A stretch of 36,039 nt of DNA, from NCBI GenBank assembly GCA_004366205.1, contig SIRW01000037.1, positions 1-36,039 of the forward strand. Direction: 5' to 3'. Every line of letters begins with the position of its first letter. The stretch's first letter is position 1. The notes under the pieces are model-generated. The model saw only the letters and a program-made list of their open reading frames with translations, had not been told where the DNA came from and ran no database searches. Shown piece after piece: positions 16,850 through 25,222 of this stretch. This DNA comes from Actinomycetota bacterium (lineage in GTDB: Bacteria > Actinomycetota > Acidimicrobiia > Acidimicrobiales > CADCSY01). A program made the position numbers and the translations under genes.

Positions 16850-17283
16850 CAGCGCCGCCCCGTGCCGGTGAGGTAGCGGGCCGTGGGGTCGACGACCACG
16901 CCGTGCAGGGCGGTCCGGCCGATCAGCAGCGGGAAGAGCATGCCGGTGCGGTCGGTCAGGGTCAGGCGGACCCGGCGGCGGAACGGGCCCAGCACGAGCG
17001 GCGTGTCGATGTAGGGGCGCTCCTCCTCGTCGCCCCCCGAGTTGCGCACGACCACCGTGCCGGCGAGGGCGTGGTCGACGACGATCGGATGCGGGTCGTG
17101 GGCCCGCTCGTGGGGGATGACGAGACGCACGCGGTCGCCCTCGACGCGGATCTCCTGGCAGTGCAGCGACGACGAGCGCGCGCCCGTGTCGATCTTGGCC
17201 TTGATCCGCCGGATGCCCAACCGGGGCAAATCGACGTACTCACGCCAGCCGATCGTGACCGGTCCACCGTCGGGGCGAGCCAT
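16849..17283 (-). CDS. RimB-like retropepsin-fold protein (ATP-dependent zinc protease family)
   Basis: The 144-residue protein belongs to the family annotated as ATP-dependent zinc protease or RimK/LysX-associated. The aspartic-protease-like signature is AKIDTGARSSSLH (Asp32-Thr-Gly) and the second half-site is FPLLIGRTALHG. In Pseudomonas the homologue RimB works with RimK in ribosome modification. No zinc-binding HExxH exists, so the zinc-protease name is not supported here; the DTG motif suggests a retropepsin fold. The ATG at 17283 lies 12 bp after the acyltransferase stop; TAGCGT 9 nt before it could be a -10 but includes that TAG stop. Confidence 0.88.
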   Translation of the reverse strand: MARPDGGPVTIGWREYVDLPRLGIRRIKAKIDTGARSSSLHCQEIRVEGDRVRLVIPHERAHDPHPIVVDHALAGTVVVRNSGGDEEERPYIDTPLVLGPFRRRVRLTLTDRTGMLFPLLIGRTALHGVVVDPTARYLTGTGRR

Positions 17284-17292
17284 GGAGGCGCA

Positions 17293-17298
17293 ACGCTA
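17293..17298 (-). promoter_or_regulatory. Possible -10 box of the rimB-rimK-astE unit
   Basis: TAGCGT on the minus strand, 9 nt before ATG 17283. It includes the TAG stop of the upstream gene, so part of the match is forced by that codon. Confidence 0.25.
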
Positions 17299-18000
17299 CC
17301 CCCCGAGCAGGTCCTCGATCCCCCGGCGGGTGGCGTCGACGGCCTCGCCGACGCCGAGCCCGGTCGGGCGCCCGCCCCGGGCCGGGCTGCGGGCGCCGGG
17401 CCCCACCCCGGCCGCCCCCACCGGCCGGGCGCGGGACCGACCGACGGGGACGCCGACGCGCAGGTCGAACCGGATGCCGCCCTCGCTGCCGCGGACCGCC
17501 ACGGGCACGATCGGCGCTCCCGCCCGGACCGCGGGCGCCACGAGATCGGGAGCCAGCCCACCCGCCCGGCCACCCCAGCGCGGCCGCAGCGGGGCCACCA
17601 CGACCTCGCCCGCCGCCAGCAGGCTGGCGACCTCGTCGGGGTGGCCGGCGACGGCGCCGGCCCGCCGCAGGACCGGGCCCAGCGGCTCGACATCGGGGAC
17701 GCCCACGAATCGGGGGAATCGGCCCGATCGGTGGAGCCCGGCGTAGAGGGCGAGGACCCACGCCGGGTCGAAGCCACGGTTGGCCACCACCAGCGCGCCC
17801 CCCGTCGCCGGCAGGTGACCGGCGCCGTCGACTCGCACGGCGGCCCGGAGGCGGGCGAGCCCGGCCGCGAGCGCGGCGACGTCGCCGTCGAGGCCCCAGG
17901 GGTCGACGCGGTGCGTGCCGTGCCAGCGGCGCCGCAGGCGATCGACGAGGCCGTCCGGCGCCCGGGCGGGAGCATCCGGCGCCGTGCCGGCGACGCTCAC
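17296..18000 (-). CDS. Degenerate PlsC-like lysophospholipid acyltransferase
   Basis: The 234-residue protein keeps the general acyltransferase layout: VDGAGHLPATGGALVVAN ahead of the first motif, and RAGAPIVPVAVRGSE matching the late conserved motif. However, the catalytic NHx4D motif reads NRGFDPAW, without histidine, and the EGTR-type motif position reads VVVAPLRPRWGG, without the Glu-Gly pair. Acyl transfer is therefore doubtful; it may bind lipid without catalysis or may be decaying. GTG 18000 has a GGGAG ribosome binding site 6 nt upstream. It lies just after an epimerase-like gene; in mycobacteria an epimerase-like gene and an acyltransferase are also neighbours (Rv0501-Rv0502), which supports the family. 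Confidence 0.65.
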   Translation of the reverse strand: MSVAGTAPDAPARAPDGLVDRLRRRWHGTHRVDPWGLDGDVAALAAGLARLRAAVRVDGAGHLPATGGALVVANRGFDPAWVLALYAGLHRSGRFPRFVGVPDVEPLGPVLRRAGAVAGHPDEVASLLAAGEVVVAPLRPRWGGRAGGLAPDLVAPAVRAGAPIVPVAVRGSEGGIRFDLRVGVPVGRSRARPVGAAGVGPGARSPARGGRPTGLGVGEAVDATRRGIEDLLGG

Positions 18001-18043
18001 GCGCGCCGCTCCCGACGGGCCGCTCCCACGGGCGACGCGTCGC

Positions 18044-19009
18044 TCACGCCGCCGACCCCGTGGCGACGTCGATCGGGGTGACCGGCGCCCAGTCGTAGAG
18101 GGCGCGAAGCACGTCGGGAGTCGAGCGCTCCGGCGCCACCCCGGCCAGCGAGGCGGCCCGGGCGGTCGCCACGCACCGCCCCCGGGTCAGCAGCTCCCGG
18201 ACGTGGTCGGGCACTGGAGCGCCGGCCAGCTCGGCCACAGCGCCGGCGACGCGCCAGCCGGGGCCGAGGACCGGCACCGGGACCCGGCTGCCGAGCCGGG
18301 CGGCCTGGGAGGCCGTCACCGCACCGGCGCCGGCGACGTTCACCACGCCCGCGACGTCCCCCAGGGCCGCAGCCACGATCGCCCGGGCGGCGTCCTCCTG
18401 GTGCACCACGGCGAACGGGGGGTCGGCCAGGGCAGCGAAGGGGACGGCCGGGAGGCGCAGGAGCCGGCCCAGCGGGCTCGGGAAGTGGGGTCCCACGATC
18501 GGGGCGAACCGCAGCGTCGCGACGGTGGCGCCCGCCCGGCTCGCGGCGTCGTCGACCACCAGCTCGGCGCGCCGCAGCGATCGCCCGAAGCGGGAGGTCG
18601 GCCGAGGCGGCACGCCCTCGTGGGGTGCCACCGGCTCGCCCCGCCCGCGCCCGTACACCTCGACGCCCGAGCGCAACACGACCCGGCGCAGGCCGCCGGC
18701 GCCGGTCGCGCCCGCCATCGTCGCGGCGGTGCCGACGGCCGTGCGGGCAGCGGCCAGGCCAGGCTCGGCGCGCGCCGACGGCTCGTACACGCCGAGGTGC
18801 ACCACCACCGCCGGCGCGACGGCCGCGACGGCCGCCGTGAACGCCGCCCGGTCGACCGGGTCGACCCGCAGGAAGTCGGTGCGCCGCAACCGGCGGCGGG
18901 GCGGGTCGACGTCGATGCCGGCGAGCTCGGTGACGCCGGCGTGGTCCTCGAGCAGGCGGGCGACCCGGGTGCCGAGCTCGCCCCCGACGCCGGTGACCAG
19001 CACCCTCAC
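18044..19009 (-). CDS. NAD-dependent epimerase/SDR-like protein
   Basis: A 321-residue extended SDR. The dinucleotide motif TGVGGELG is at 6-13, followed by the acidic DVDP after strand 2, VVHLGVYEP, and [11 protein letters not shown], with a late APIVGPHF segment. The usual YxxxK catalytic pair is not apparent: the best aligned position reads SRFGRSLRR, with Phe for Tyr. It could be a cofactor-binding regulator or an enzyme with altered chemistry. The GTG start overlaps the lysS stop (GTGA), so it is read with lysS although its function seems unrelated. Confidence 0.72.
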   Translation of the reverse strand: MRVLVTGVGGELGTRVARLLEDHAGVTELAGIDVDPPRRRLRRTDFLRVDPVDRAAFTAAVAAVAPAVVVHLGVYEPSARAEPGLAAARTAVGTAATMAGATGAGGLRRVVLRSGVEVYGRGRGEPVAPHEGVPPRPTSRFGRSLRRAELVVDDAASRAGATVATLRFAPIVGPHFPSPLGRLLRLPAVPFAALADPPFAVVHQEDAARAIVAAALGDVAGVVNVAGAGAVTASQAARLGSRVPVPVLGPGWRVAGAVAELAGAPVPDHVRELLTRGRCVATARAASLAGVAPERSTPDVLRALYDWAPVTPIDVATGSAA

Positions 19010-20508
19010 TGCCGCCCGTCCCCCTCCCGGCCTCGCTCACCGAGGCCCTGCCCCTCCCGGCCTCGCTCACCGAGGCCCTGCCCCCCCCGGCCTCGCTCAC
19101 CGAGGCCCTGCTCGGGCCGCAGGGTCGGGAACAGCACCACGTCGCGGATGCTGGGCACGTCGGCGAGCAGCATCACCAGCCGGTCGACGCCGATGCCGAG
19201 GCCCCCGGTCGGCGGCAGGCCGTGCTCGAGCGCCCGCACGTAGTCGTGATCGACGGCCATGGCCTCCTCGTCGCCGCCGGCCCGTTGAGCGGCCTGCTCC
19301 TCGAAGCGGGCCCGCTGCTCATCGGGATCGGTGAGCTCGCTGAACGCGTTGCCCAACTCGCGCCCGGCGACGATCGGCTCGAAGCGCTCGACGACACCGG
19401 GCAGCTCCCGATGGTCGCGCGCCAGCGGGGACACCTCCTTCGGGTAGTCCATTACGAACACCGGCCCCCACAGCTCGGGCTCGGTCGTCTTCTCGTACAG
19501 CTCGAGGACCAGCTTCCCGGGCCCCCACTCGTCCTCGACGTGCACCCCGTGCTCCCGGCAGATCGCGCGCAGCTCGTCGAGGGGCGTGCCCACGCCGACC
19601 CGCACCCCGGCGTGCTCCTCGACCAGGTCGGTGAGCGTCGCTCGCCGCCAGGGCGGCGTGAGGTCGAGCGGCCGGCCCTGGTACTCGATCGTCGTCGTGC
19701 CGACCAGCTCGGTGGCCAGGTGGGCGACCAGCGCCTCGGTGAGGTCCATCATGTCGTGGTAGTCCGCGTAGGCCTGGTAGAGCTCGAGCATCGTGAACTC
19801 GGGGTTGTGCCGCGTCGACAGGCCCTCGTTGCGGAACACCCGGGCGATCTCGTACACCCGCTCGAACCCGCCGACCACCAGCCGCTTCAGGTACAGCTCG
19901 GGCGCGACCCGCAGGTACAGGTCGAGGTCGAGGGCGTTGTGGTGCGTGACGAACGGCCGGGCCGTCGCCCCGCCCGGGATCGGGTGGAACACCGGGGTCT
20001 CCACCTCCACGAAGCCCCGCTCGTCCAGCCAGCGCCGCATCGACGCCACCAGCCGGTGCCGCAGGGCGAACACCCGGCGCGAGTCCTCGTTGGCCCACAG
20101 GTCGACGTAGCGCTGCCGGTACCGCGTGTCGGTGTCGGTCACGCCCCGCCACTTGTCGCCGAAGCCCCGGCGGGCCTCGGCCAGCAGCACCCACTCGTCG
20201 ACCTTCACGCTGAGCTCGCCCCGCCGGGTGGTGACGACCTCGCCGCTCGCGCCGATCCAGTCACCGAGCGACAGCTTGCAGAACCCATCGAAGTCGCCCG
20301 TCCACTGGGCCCCGGCGAACAGCTGCACCGCGCCGCTCGAGTCGCGCAGGGTGCCGAAGGCGAGCTTGCCCTGCTCGCGCCGCAGCATCAGCCGCCCGGC
20401 GACGGTGACGCGCTCGCCGGTCTCGGTTCCGGGCTCCAGGCCGCCGTGGCGCGCCTGCACCTCGGCGGCGGTCGCGGTCGGCTCGAAGCGGTAGGGCTGG
20501 CTGCGCAC
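19006..20508 (-). CDS. lysS: Lysine--tRNA ligase, class II
   Basis: LysRS charges tRNA-Lys. The 500-residue protein has an N-terminal OB-fold anticodon domain ([23 protein letters not shown]), then the class II core with motif 1 ([17 protein letters not shown]), motif 2 ([18 protein letters not shown]) and motif 3 ([14 protein letters not shown]). The normal family C-terminus is around [10 protein letters not shown]; about 35 further residues are three 10-residue repeats beginning GLGERGR, encoded by a 30-bp DNA repeat, and probably unstructured. GTG 20508 lies 6 bp after the coaX stop. In mycobacteria lysS is also next to the coaX-pan genes and near clpC. Confidence 0.96.
   Translation of the reverse strand: MRSQPYRFEPTATAAEVQARHGGLEPGTETGERVTVAGRLMLRREQGKLAFGTLRDSSGAVQLFAGAQWTGDFDGFCKLSLGDWIGASGEVVTTRRGELSVKVDEWVLLAEARRGFGDKWRGVTDTDTRYRQRYVDLWANEDSRRVFALRHRLVASMRRWLDERGFVEVETPVFHPIPGGATARPFVTHHNALDLDLYLRVAPELYLKRLVVGGFERVYEIARVFRNEGLSTRHNPEFTMLELYQAYADYHDMMDLTEALVAHLATELVGTTTIEYQGRPLDLTPPWRRATLTDLVEEHAGVRVGVGTPLDELRAICREHGVHVEDEWGPGKLVLELYEKTTEPELWGPVFVMDYPKEVSPLARDHRELPGVVERFEPIVAGRELGNAFSELTDPDEQRARFEEQAAQRAGGDEEAMAVDHDYVRALEHGLPPTGGLGIGVDRLVMLLADVPSIRDVVLFPTLRPEQGLGERGRGGQGLGERGREGQGLGERGREGDGRQ
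19021..19110. repeat. Three 30-bp tandem repeats, each a perfect hairpin, at the lysS 3' end
   Basis: Units at 19021-19050, 19051-19080 and 19081-19110 differ by one base. Each contains GGCCTCG-CTCAC-CGAGGCC, a perfect 7-bp stem with a 5-nt loop (for example 19029-19047). The unit is ten codons long and extends LysS in frame. The array lies directly before the coupled start of the SDR gene. Confidence 0.9.
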
Positions 20509-20514
20509 GGCTGC

Positions 20515-21306
20515 TCAGGGGCGCGACGGGCGGTTGCGGTGGTACACGGTGCGCAGCCCGTGCAACGTGAGCCAGGGCTCGTGGTGCTCGATGCGATCCG
20601 ACAGCGGGGCGATCAGCCCGCCGAGGCCGCCGGTGGCCACGACGGTCGAGGGCCCCAGCTCGGCCTCGATGCGCCCGACCAGGCCGTCGACCATGGCGAC
20701 GACGCCGTAGACCATCCCCGCCTGGATCGACTCGACGGTGCTGCGGCCGATGACGCTGCCGGGCTCGACCAGCTCGACGCGCCGGAGCAGCGCGGCCCGC
20801 CCCACGAGGGCGTCGAGGCTGATCTCGATGCCGGGGATGATCGCCCCGCCCAGGTAGTCGCCGGCCTCGGAGATGGCGTCGAAGGTCGTGGCCGTGCCGA
20901 AGTCCACGACGATGATCGGCGGCTGGTAGCGCTCGAGGGCGCCGATGGCGTTGGCGATGCGGTCGGGGCCGACCTCGCGGGGGTTGTCGTACAGCACGGG
21001 AAGGCCGGTCTTGGTCCCCGGCTCGAGCACGACCGGCGGGAACCCGAAGTAGCGGGTGGTCATCTGCCGCAGCGCCGCCGTCACGCGGGGGACGCCCGAG
21101 CACACCGCCACCCCGCCGATGTCCTCGTCGAAGCTGAACCCGTGGAAGCCGAGGAACTCCTGCACGAGCAGGGCGAGCTCGTCGGAGGTGCGCTGCACGT
21201 TGGTGGACACCCGCCACGTGTCGAGCAGCTCGGTGCCGGCCCCGTCGTCGTCGGGGTAGAGGCCGATCACCGTCTCGGTGTTGCCGACGTCGATGGCGAG
21301 CAGCAC
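20515..21306 (-). CDS. coaX: Type III pantothenate kinase
   Basis: CoaX performs the first step of CoA synthesis, phosphorylating the pantothenate made by PanC. The start is placed at GTG 21306-21304, one base after the nadC stop, because it gives the family's MLLAIDVGNTETVIGLY N-terminus; the open frame farther upstream lies inside nadC. The 263-residue protein shows the ASKHA phosphate loop DVGNT, the pantothenate-site segment NPREVGPDRIANAIGA, the DFGTATTFDAI motif, and a late VVATGGLGGLI. The operon nadC-coaX-lysS is tight on both sides. Confidence 0.94.
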   Translation of the reverse strand: MLLAIDVGNTETVIGLYPDDDGAGTELLDTWRVSTNVQRTSDELALLVQEFLGFHGFSFDEDIGGVAVCSGVPRVTAALRQMTTRYFGFPPVVLEPGTKTGLPVLYDNPREVGPDRIANAIGALERYQPPIIVVDFGTATTFDAISEAGDYLGGAIIPGIEISLDALVGRAALLRRVELVEPGSVIGRSTVESIQAGMVYGVVAMVDGLVGRIEAELGPSTVVATGGLGGLIAPLSDRIEHHEPWLTLHGLRTVYHRNRPSRP

Positions 21307-21307
21307 G

Positions 21308-22273
21308 TCAGGCCTCCCCGCCGTCGCCGTGCTCGACCGTGACGCCGATCCCGCCCCCGGCACCGTCCTCGTCCCCGGCACCGTCCTCAGCGCCGGCACG
21401 GTCCGGGTCGGTGGCGGCCGTGCGGTGCCGGTGGCGGACGACGTCGAGGCCGATGTCGAGCACCGGGGCCGAGTGGGTGAGCGCCCCGACCGAGATCAGA
21501 TCGACGCCGGCGTCGGCGTAGGACCGGACCGTGGTGAGGTCGATCCCGCCCGACACCTCCACGAGGCAGCGGCCGGCGACGGTCTCGACGGCGCGGGCGG
21601 CCTCCTCGGGCGTCATGTTGTCGAGGAGCACGGCGTCGGCGCCCGCGCCGACCGCCTCGTCGACCTGCTCGAGGGTGTCGCACTCGACGTGGACCGTGCG
21701 GGCCGGCCAGCGCAGCCGGGCCCGCTTCACCGCCTCGGCGATCGGCATGGCCGCGAGGTGGTTGTCCTTGAGCAGCACCCAGTCCGAGAGGCTCCCCCGG
21801 TGGTTGACGCCCCCGCCCGCCCGCACGGCCGCCTTCTCGAGCGCCCGCAGGCCGGGGGTCGTCTTGCGGGTGTCCCAGATCCTGACCCGACCGCCGGCGG
21901 CGCGCACGTAGCGGCGCGTGAGCGACGCCACGCCCGAGAGGTGGCACAGGAAGTTCAGGGCGGTGCGCTCGGCGGTGAGGATCGACGCCATCGACCCCTC
22001 GATGACGGCCACGACCTCGCCCGCGCCGACCTCGTGCCCGTCGTCCACGCGCCACTCCACGAGCAGCGACCGGTCGACGGCGGCGAAAACCTCGGAAGCG
22101 GCGACGCGGCCAGCCAGCACACCCTCGTCGCGTGCGACGAGGTGCGCGGTGGTGTACAGGTCGTGGGGCAGGAGGGCCGTGGTGATGTCGCCGTAGGGGG
22201 TCAGGTCCTCGGCGAGGGCGCGGGCCACGACCTCGCGCACGGCGGGGAGCGGCGGGTGGAGGTCGGCGTTCAT
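21308..22273 (-). CDS. nadC: Nicotinate-nucleotide pyrophosphorylase (quinolinate phosphoribosyltransferase)
   Basis: NadC turns quinolinate and PRPP into nicotinate mononucleotide. The 321-residue protein contains AEDLTPYGDITT near the N-terminus, TALNFLCHLSGVAS, the RKTTPGLRALEKAAVRAGGG substrate site, HVECDTLEQ, LLDNMTPEE and VEVSGGIDL. The last about 30 residues are an acidic Gly/Asp-rich extension with a repeated GAEDGAG-type unit, beyond the normal end of the enzyme. ATG 22273 overlaps the nadB stop (ATGA), so the two NAD genes are coupled. nadA, which makes quinolinate with NadB, is not in the window. Confidence 0.96.
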   Translation of the reverse strand: MNADLHPPLPAVREVVARALAEDLTPYGDITTALLPHDLYTTAHLVARDEGVLAGRVAASEVFAAVDRSLLVEWRVDDGHEVGAGEVVAVIEGSMASILTAERTALNFLCHLSGVASLTRRYVRAAGGRVRIWDTRKTTPGLRALEKAAVRAGGGVNHRGSLSDWVLLKDNHLAAMPIAEAVKRARLRWPARTVHVECDTLEQVDEAVGAGADAVLLDNMTPEEAARAVETVAGRCLVEVSGGIDLTTVRSYADAGVDLISVGALTHSAPVLDIGLDVVRHRHRTAATDPDRAGAEDGAGDEDGAGGGIGVTVEHGDGGEA

Positions 22274-23886
22274 CGCAGCACCAGGCGACGACGATAGGCC
22301 GGATCGCTGTTCGGGTACTCCATCCGGCTGTGGGCGCCGCGGGTCTCGTGGCGCGCGGTCGCGGCGGCGAGCAGCGCCCGGGCGACCAGGGCGAGGTTGC
22401 GCACCTCGACGCTCGCGGCGGCGTCGCCGCCCGCGGCGGCCGCCACCTCGTCGACGTCGCCCCCGCACGCCTCGAGCGACGCGGCGCTGCGCAGCAGCCC
22501 GGCACCGGCCGTCATCGCCTGCTGGAGCCGTGCCCGCAGGGCCCCGGCGTCGGCCGCGCAACCCTCGCGGGGTGCGGGCGGGCGCCGCCAGGCGAGCAGG
22601 GTCGTCTCGACCTCGGGCCCCGCTCCCGGCCCGTGGCCGCCGGCCGCCGGGGCGCCCGCCGGCGGCCCACCGGCGCCCTCGACCACGCCCCGCAGCGCGC
22701 CGGTGGGCCGGGGGCTGTCCCGGCCGGCGGCGATGGACTCCAGCACGCGGGGGGCGAACACCATGCCCTCGAGCAGCGAGTTCGAGGCCAGCCGGTTGGC
22801 GCCGTGGACGCCCGTGCACGCCACCTCGCCGCACGCCCACAGGCCGGGCAGGGTGGTGGCGCCGTCGAGGTCGGTGAGGACCCCGCCGCACACGTAGTGC
22901 GCCGCCGGGGCCACCGGCAGCCACTCCCGCTCGGGGTCGAGCCCGGCGGCGACGAGCGACGCGTGGATCGTCGGGAACCGCCGGGCGAAGTCCTCGACCG
23001 GGGCGACGTCGAGCCACATGTGCTCGACGCCCTGCTCGAGGATGCGCGCGGTCATGGCCCGGGCCACGACGTCACGGGGTGCGAGCTCGTCGATGAACCG
23101 CTCGCCGGCGGCGTCGCGCAGGACGGCGCCGTGGCCGCGCAGCGCCTCCGACAGCAGCGGTCGGGGCATGGCCGGGTGGTGGAGGGCGGTGGGGTGGAAC
23201 TGCACGAACTCGACGTCGGCCACGGCCACCCCGGCCCGCAACGCCATGGCGATCCCGTCGCCGGTCGCCTCGAGGGGGTTCGTCGTCACCGAGTAGAGCT
23301 GCCCGGCGCCGCCCGATGCGAGCAGCGTGTGCGTCGCCCTGATCTCGTGGCGCCCGCCCGCGGGGTCGAGGGCGACGAGGCCAGCACAGCGCCCACCCTC
23401 GACGAGCAGATCGACGGCGAACCAGCGCTCGTGCACGACGGCGGCCGTCTCGAGGACGGCGTCGACGAGGGCCCGCTCGATCTCGGCGCCGGTGGCGGCT
23501 CCGCCCGCGTGCACGACCCGCGGCTGGGAGTGGCCGCCCTCGCGGGCGAGGAGCAGGCGCCCGTGGTGGTCCCGGTCGAACACGGCGCCGAGGGCGATCA
23601 GCTCGTGAACCCGGGCCGGGCCCTCGTCGACCAGCACCCGCACGGCGTCGGGATCGCAGAGCCCGGCGCCGGCGGCGAGCGTGTCGGCCAGGTGCAGGTC
23701 GGTCGAGTCCTCGTCGGCGTGCAGCACCGCCGCCACGCCCCCCTGGGCCCAACGGGTGGCGGTCTGGGCGAGCGCCGCCTTGCTGAGCACCCCGACCCGC
23801 ACCCCGGGCTCGGCGGCGGCGCGCACCGCGGCCGACAGCCCGGCGACGCCGCTGCCGACGACCAGCAGGTCGAGGGGTTGGCTCAC
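22270..23886 (-). CDS. nadB: L-aspartate oxidase
   Basis: NadB is the flavoprotein that oxidises aspartate to iminoaspartate for NAD synthesis. GTG 23886-23884 overlaps the panD stop (GTGA) and gives a 538-residue protein of usual length. The FAD dinucleotide motif VVGSGVAGLSAA starts at residue 8. TRWAQGGVAAV, REGGHSQPRVVHAGGAATG, EFVQFHPTAL and the C-terminal GEVACTGVHGANRLASNSLLEG are all present, matching the succinate dehydrogenase/fumarate reductase flavoprotein family. A Pro/Gly/Ala-rich loop at about 400-425 lengthens the region before the helical C-terminal domain. Both PanD and NadB use aspartate, and their genes are adjacent. Confidence 0.95.
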   Translation of the reverse strand: MSQPLDLLVVGSGVAGLSAAVRAAAEPGVRVGVLSKAALAQTATRWAQGGVAAVLHADEDSTDLHLADTLAAGAGLCDPDAVRVLVDEGPARVHELIALGAVFDRDHHGRLLLAREGGHSQPRVVHAGGAATGAEIERALVDAVLETAAVVHERWFAVDLLVEGGRCAGLVALDPAGGRHEIRATHTLLASGGAGQLYSVTTNPLEATGDGIAMALRAGVAVADVEFVQFHPTALHHPAMPRPLLSEALRGHGAVLRDAAGERFIDELAPRDVVARAMTARILEQGVEHMWLDVAPVEDFARRFPTIHASLVAAGLDPEREWLPVAPAAHYVCGGVLTDLDGATTLPGLWACGEVACTGVHGANRLASNSLLEGMVFAPRVLESIAAGRDSPRPTGALRGVVEGAGGPPAGAPAAGGHGPGAGPEVETTLLAWRRPPAPREGCAADAGALRARLQQAMTAGAGLLRSAASLEACGGDVDEVAAAAGGDAAASVEVRNLALVARALLAAATARHETRGAHSRMEYPNSDPAYRRRLVLR

Positions 23887-24296
23887 CTGGAGGCGGGGAA
23901 CTCCACGTAGCGCCGGCCGCCGCCGGCGTCGGTGGCCCGGGCGGCGATCTCGGGATCGACCGGCCGGTTCGCGGTGTCGACGTGGACGACGGTGGGCTCG
24001 TGGCCCTCGAGCTCGGCGTCCTCGTAGTCGGCGTAGGTGAGCACGATGACCCGGTCGCCGGGCTGCACGAGCCGGGCGGCGGCGCCGTTGAGGCACACCT
24101 CGCCGGGGCCGCCGACGATGGCGTAGGTCTCGAAGCGGGCGCCGTTGTCGATGTCGAGCACCTGGACCTGCTCGTGCTCGAGGATGTCGGCGAGCCGCAT
24201 CAGCTCGGGATCGAGGGAGATCGATCCGATGTAGTGCAGGTCGGCCCCGGTGACGATGGCCCGGTGGATCTTCGACTTCAGCATGCGACGGCGCAT
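23883..24296 (-). CDS. panD: Aspartate 1-decarboxylase
   Basis: PanD makes beta-alanine for pantothenate. The 137-residue proenzyme has the self-cleavage site HYIGSISLD, with Gly24-Ser25 giving the pyruvoyl group, after the MLKSKIHRAIVTGADL start that is typical of the family. NGAAARLVQPGDRVIVL and the Tyr-rich strand also match. ATG 24296 overlaps the panC stop by one base (TGATG); a second Met at residue 5 is possible but gives a shorter lead than mycobacterial PanD. Confidence 0.96.
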   Translation of the reverse strand: MRRRMLKSKIHRAIVTGADLHYIGSISLDPELMRLADILEHEQVQVLDIDNGARFETYAIVGGPGEVCLNGAAARLVQPGDRVIVLTYADYEDAELEGHEPTVVHVDTANRPVDPEIAARATDAGGGRRYVEFPASR

Positions 24297-25222
24297 CAGT
24301 GGCTCTCCTGGTGGTCGGTGCGCGCCGCGGGGACGGTCGCGCCCTGCTCGGGGTGGTGGTGGTCGTGGTTCGGGGCGGCGCCCGGGGTGCGGGCGCCCAG
24401 GTTGTCGATGAGGCGGGTCGTGCCGACCCGGGCAGCGACGAGGAGGCGGACCTCGCCGTCGAGCGCCGCCGGCCGGCGCAGCGTACGCGGGTCGACCGCT
24501 TCGGCATAGTCGAGCTGGACCTCGGGCTCGGCCGCGACGATCGAGGCCATGAGCTCGGCCACGGTGGCCGGGTCGGTCTCACCGGCGGCGACGGCCGCGG
24601 CGCCGGCGCACAGGGCCCGGTGCAGCACGAGGGCGCTCTGGCGCTGCTCGGCCGTGAGGTAGGCGTTGCGGCTCGACAGGGCCAGGCCGTCGACGTCGCG
24701 CACGGTCGGGCAGCCCACGACGTCGACCGGCAGCGACAGGTCGCGGACCAGCTGGCGGACCACGGCGAGCTGCTGGAAGTCCTTCTCGCCGAAGTAGGCC
24801 CGGCAGGGTCCGGCGATGGCGAACAGCTTGGTGACGATGGTGGCCACCCCGTCGAAGTGACCGGGGCGGCTGGCGCCCTCCATGCCTTCGGAGACCCCGG
24901 CGACGTGGACGGTGGTGCAGGGCTCGGCGGGGAACATCTCGGCGGTGAGCGGGGCGAACAGCAGGGCGGCGCCGGCGCCGGCGGCCAGCGCGGCGTCCGT
25001 GTCGAGGTCCCGGGGATAGGCGTCGAAGTCCTCGTGGGGGCCGAACTGCAGGGGGTTCACGAACACCGTGGCGCACACCACGTCGCACTCGGCGACCGCC
25101 CGGCGCACGAGCGAGAGGTGCCCCTCGTGCAGGGCGCCCATCGTGGGCACGAGGCCGACGGCACGGCCGGCGGCCCGCTCGGCGTCGAGGGCGGCCCGCA
25201 GCTCGGTGACCGTGTCGATCAC
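24296..25222 (-). CDS. panC: Pantothenate synthetase
   Basis: PanC joins pantoate and beta-alanine using ATP. The start GTG 25222-25220 is preferred because it overlaps the stop of the upstream gene as GTGA; GTG 25228 is also in frame. The 308-residue protein has PTMGALHEGHLSL (HIGH-like), VFVNPLQFGPHEDFDAYPRD, YFGEKDFQQL and LALSSRNAYL (KMSKS-like region). After the normal end (RLIDNLG) there is a roughly 30-residue His-rich tail (NHDHHHPEQ), whose role is unclear. panB is not in the window. Confidence 0.95.
   Translation of the reverse strand: MIDTVTELRAALDAERAAGRAVGLVPTMGALHEGHLSLVRRAVAECDVVCATVFVNPLQFGPHEDFDAYPRDLDTDAALAAGAGAALLFAPLTAEMFPAEPCTTVHVAGVSEGMEGASRPGHFDGVATIVTKLFAIAGPCRAYFGEKDFQQLAVVRQLVRDLSLPVDVVGCPTVRDVDGLALSSRNAYLTAEQRQSALVLHRALCAGAAAVAAGETDPATVAELMASIVAAEPEVQLDYAEAVDPRTLRRPAALDGEVRLLVAARVGTTRLIDNLGARTPGAAPNHDHHHPEQGATVPAARTDHQESH

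Noticed and set aside
13985-16876. A 963-codon plus-strand open frame across the hydrolase, AstE and rimK genes
   Set aside because: It is antisense to three well-supported genes and encodes Gly/Asp/His-rich sequence without domains.
16849-17283. A zinc protease active site in the RimB-like protein
   Set aside because: There is no HExxH; the visible signature is the aspartic-protease-like DTG.
20515-21399. A longer CoaX starting at 21399
   Set aside because: The extra residues overlap nadC and are low in complexity; the GTG at 21306 gives the family N-terminus.
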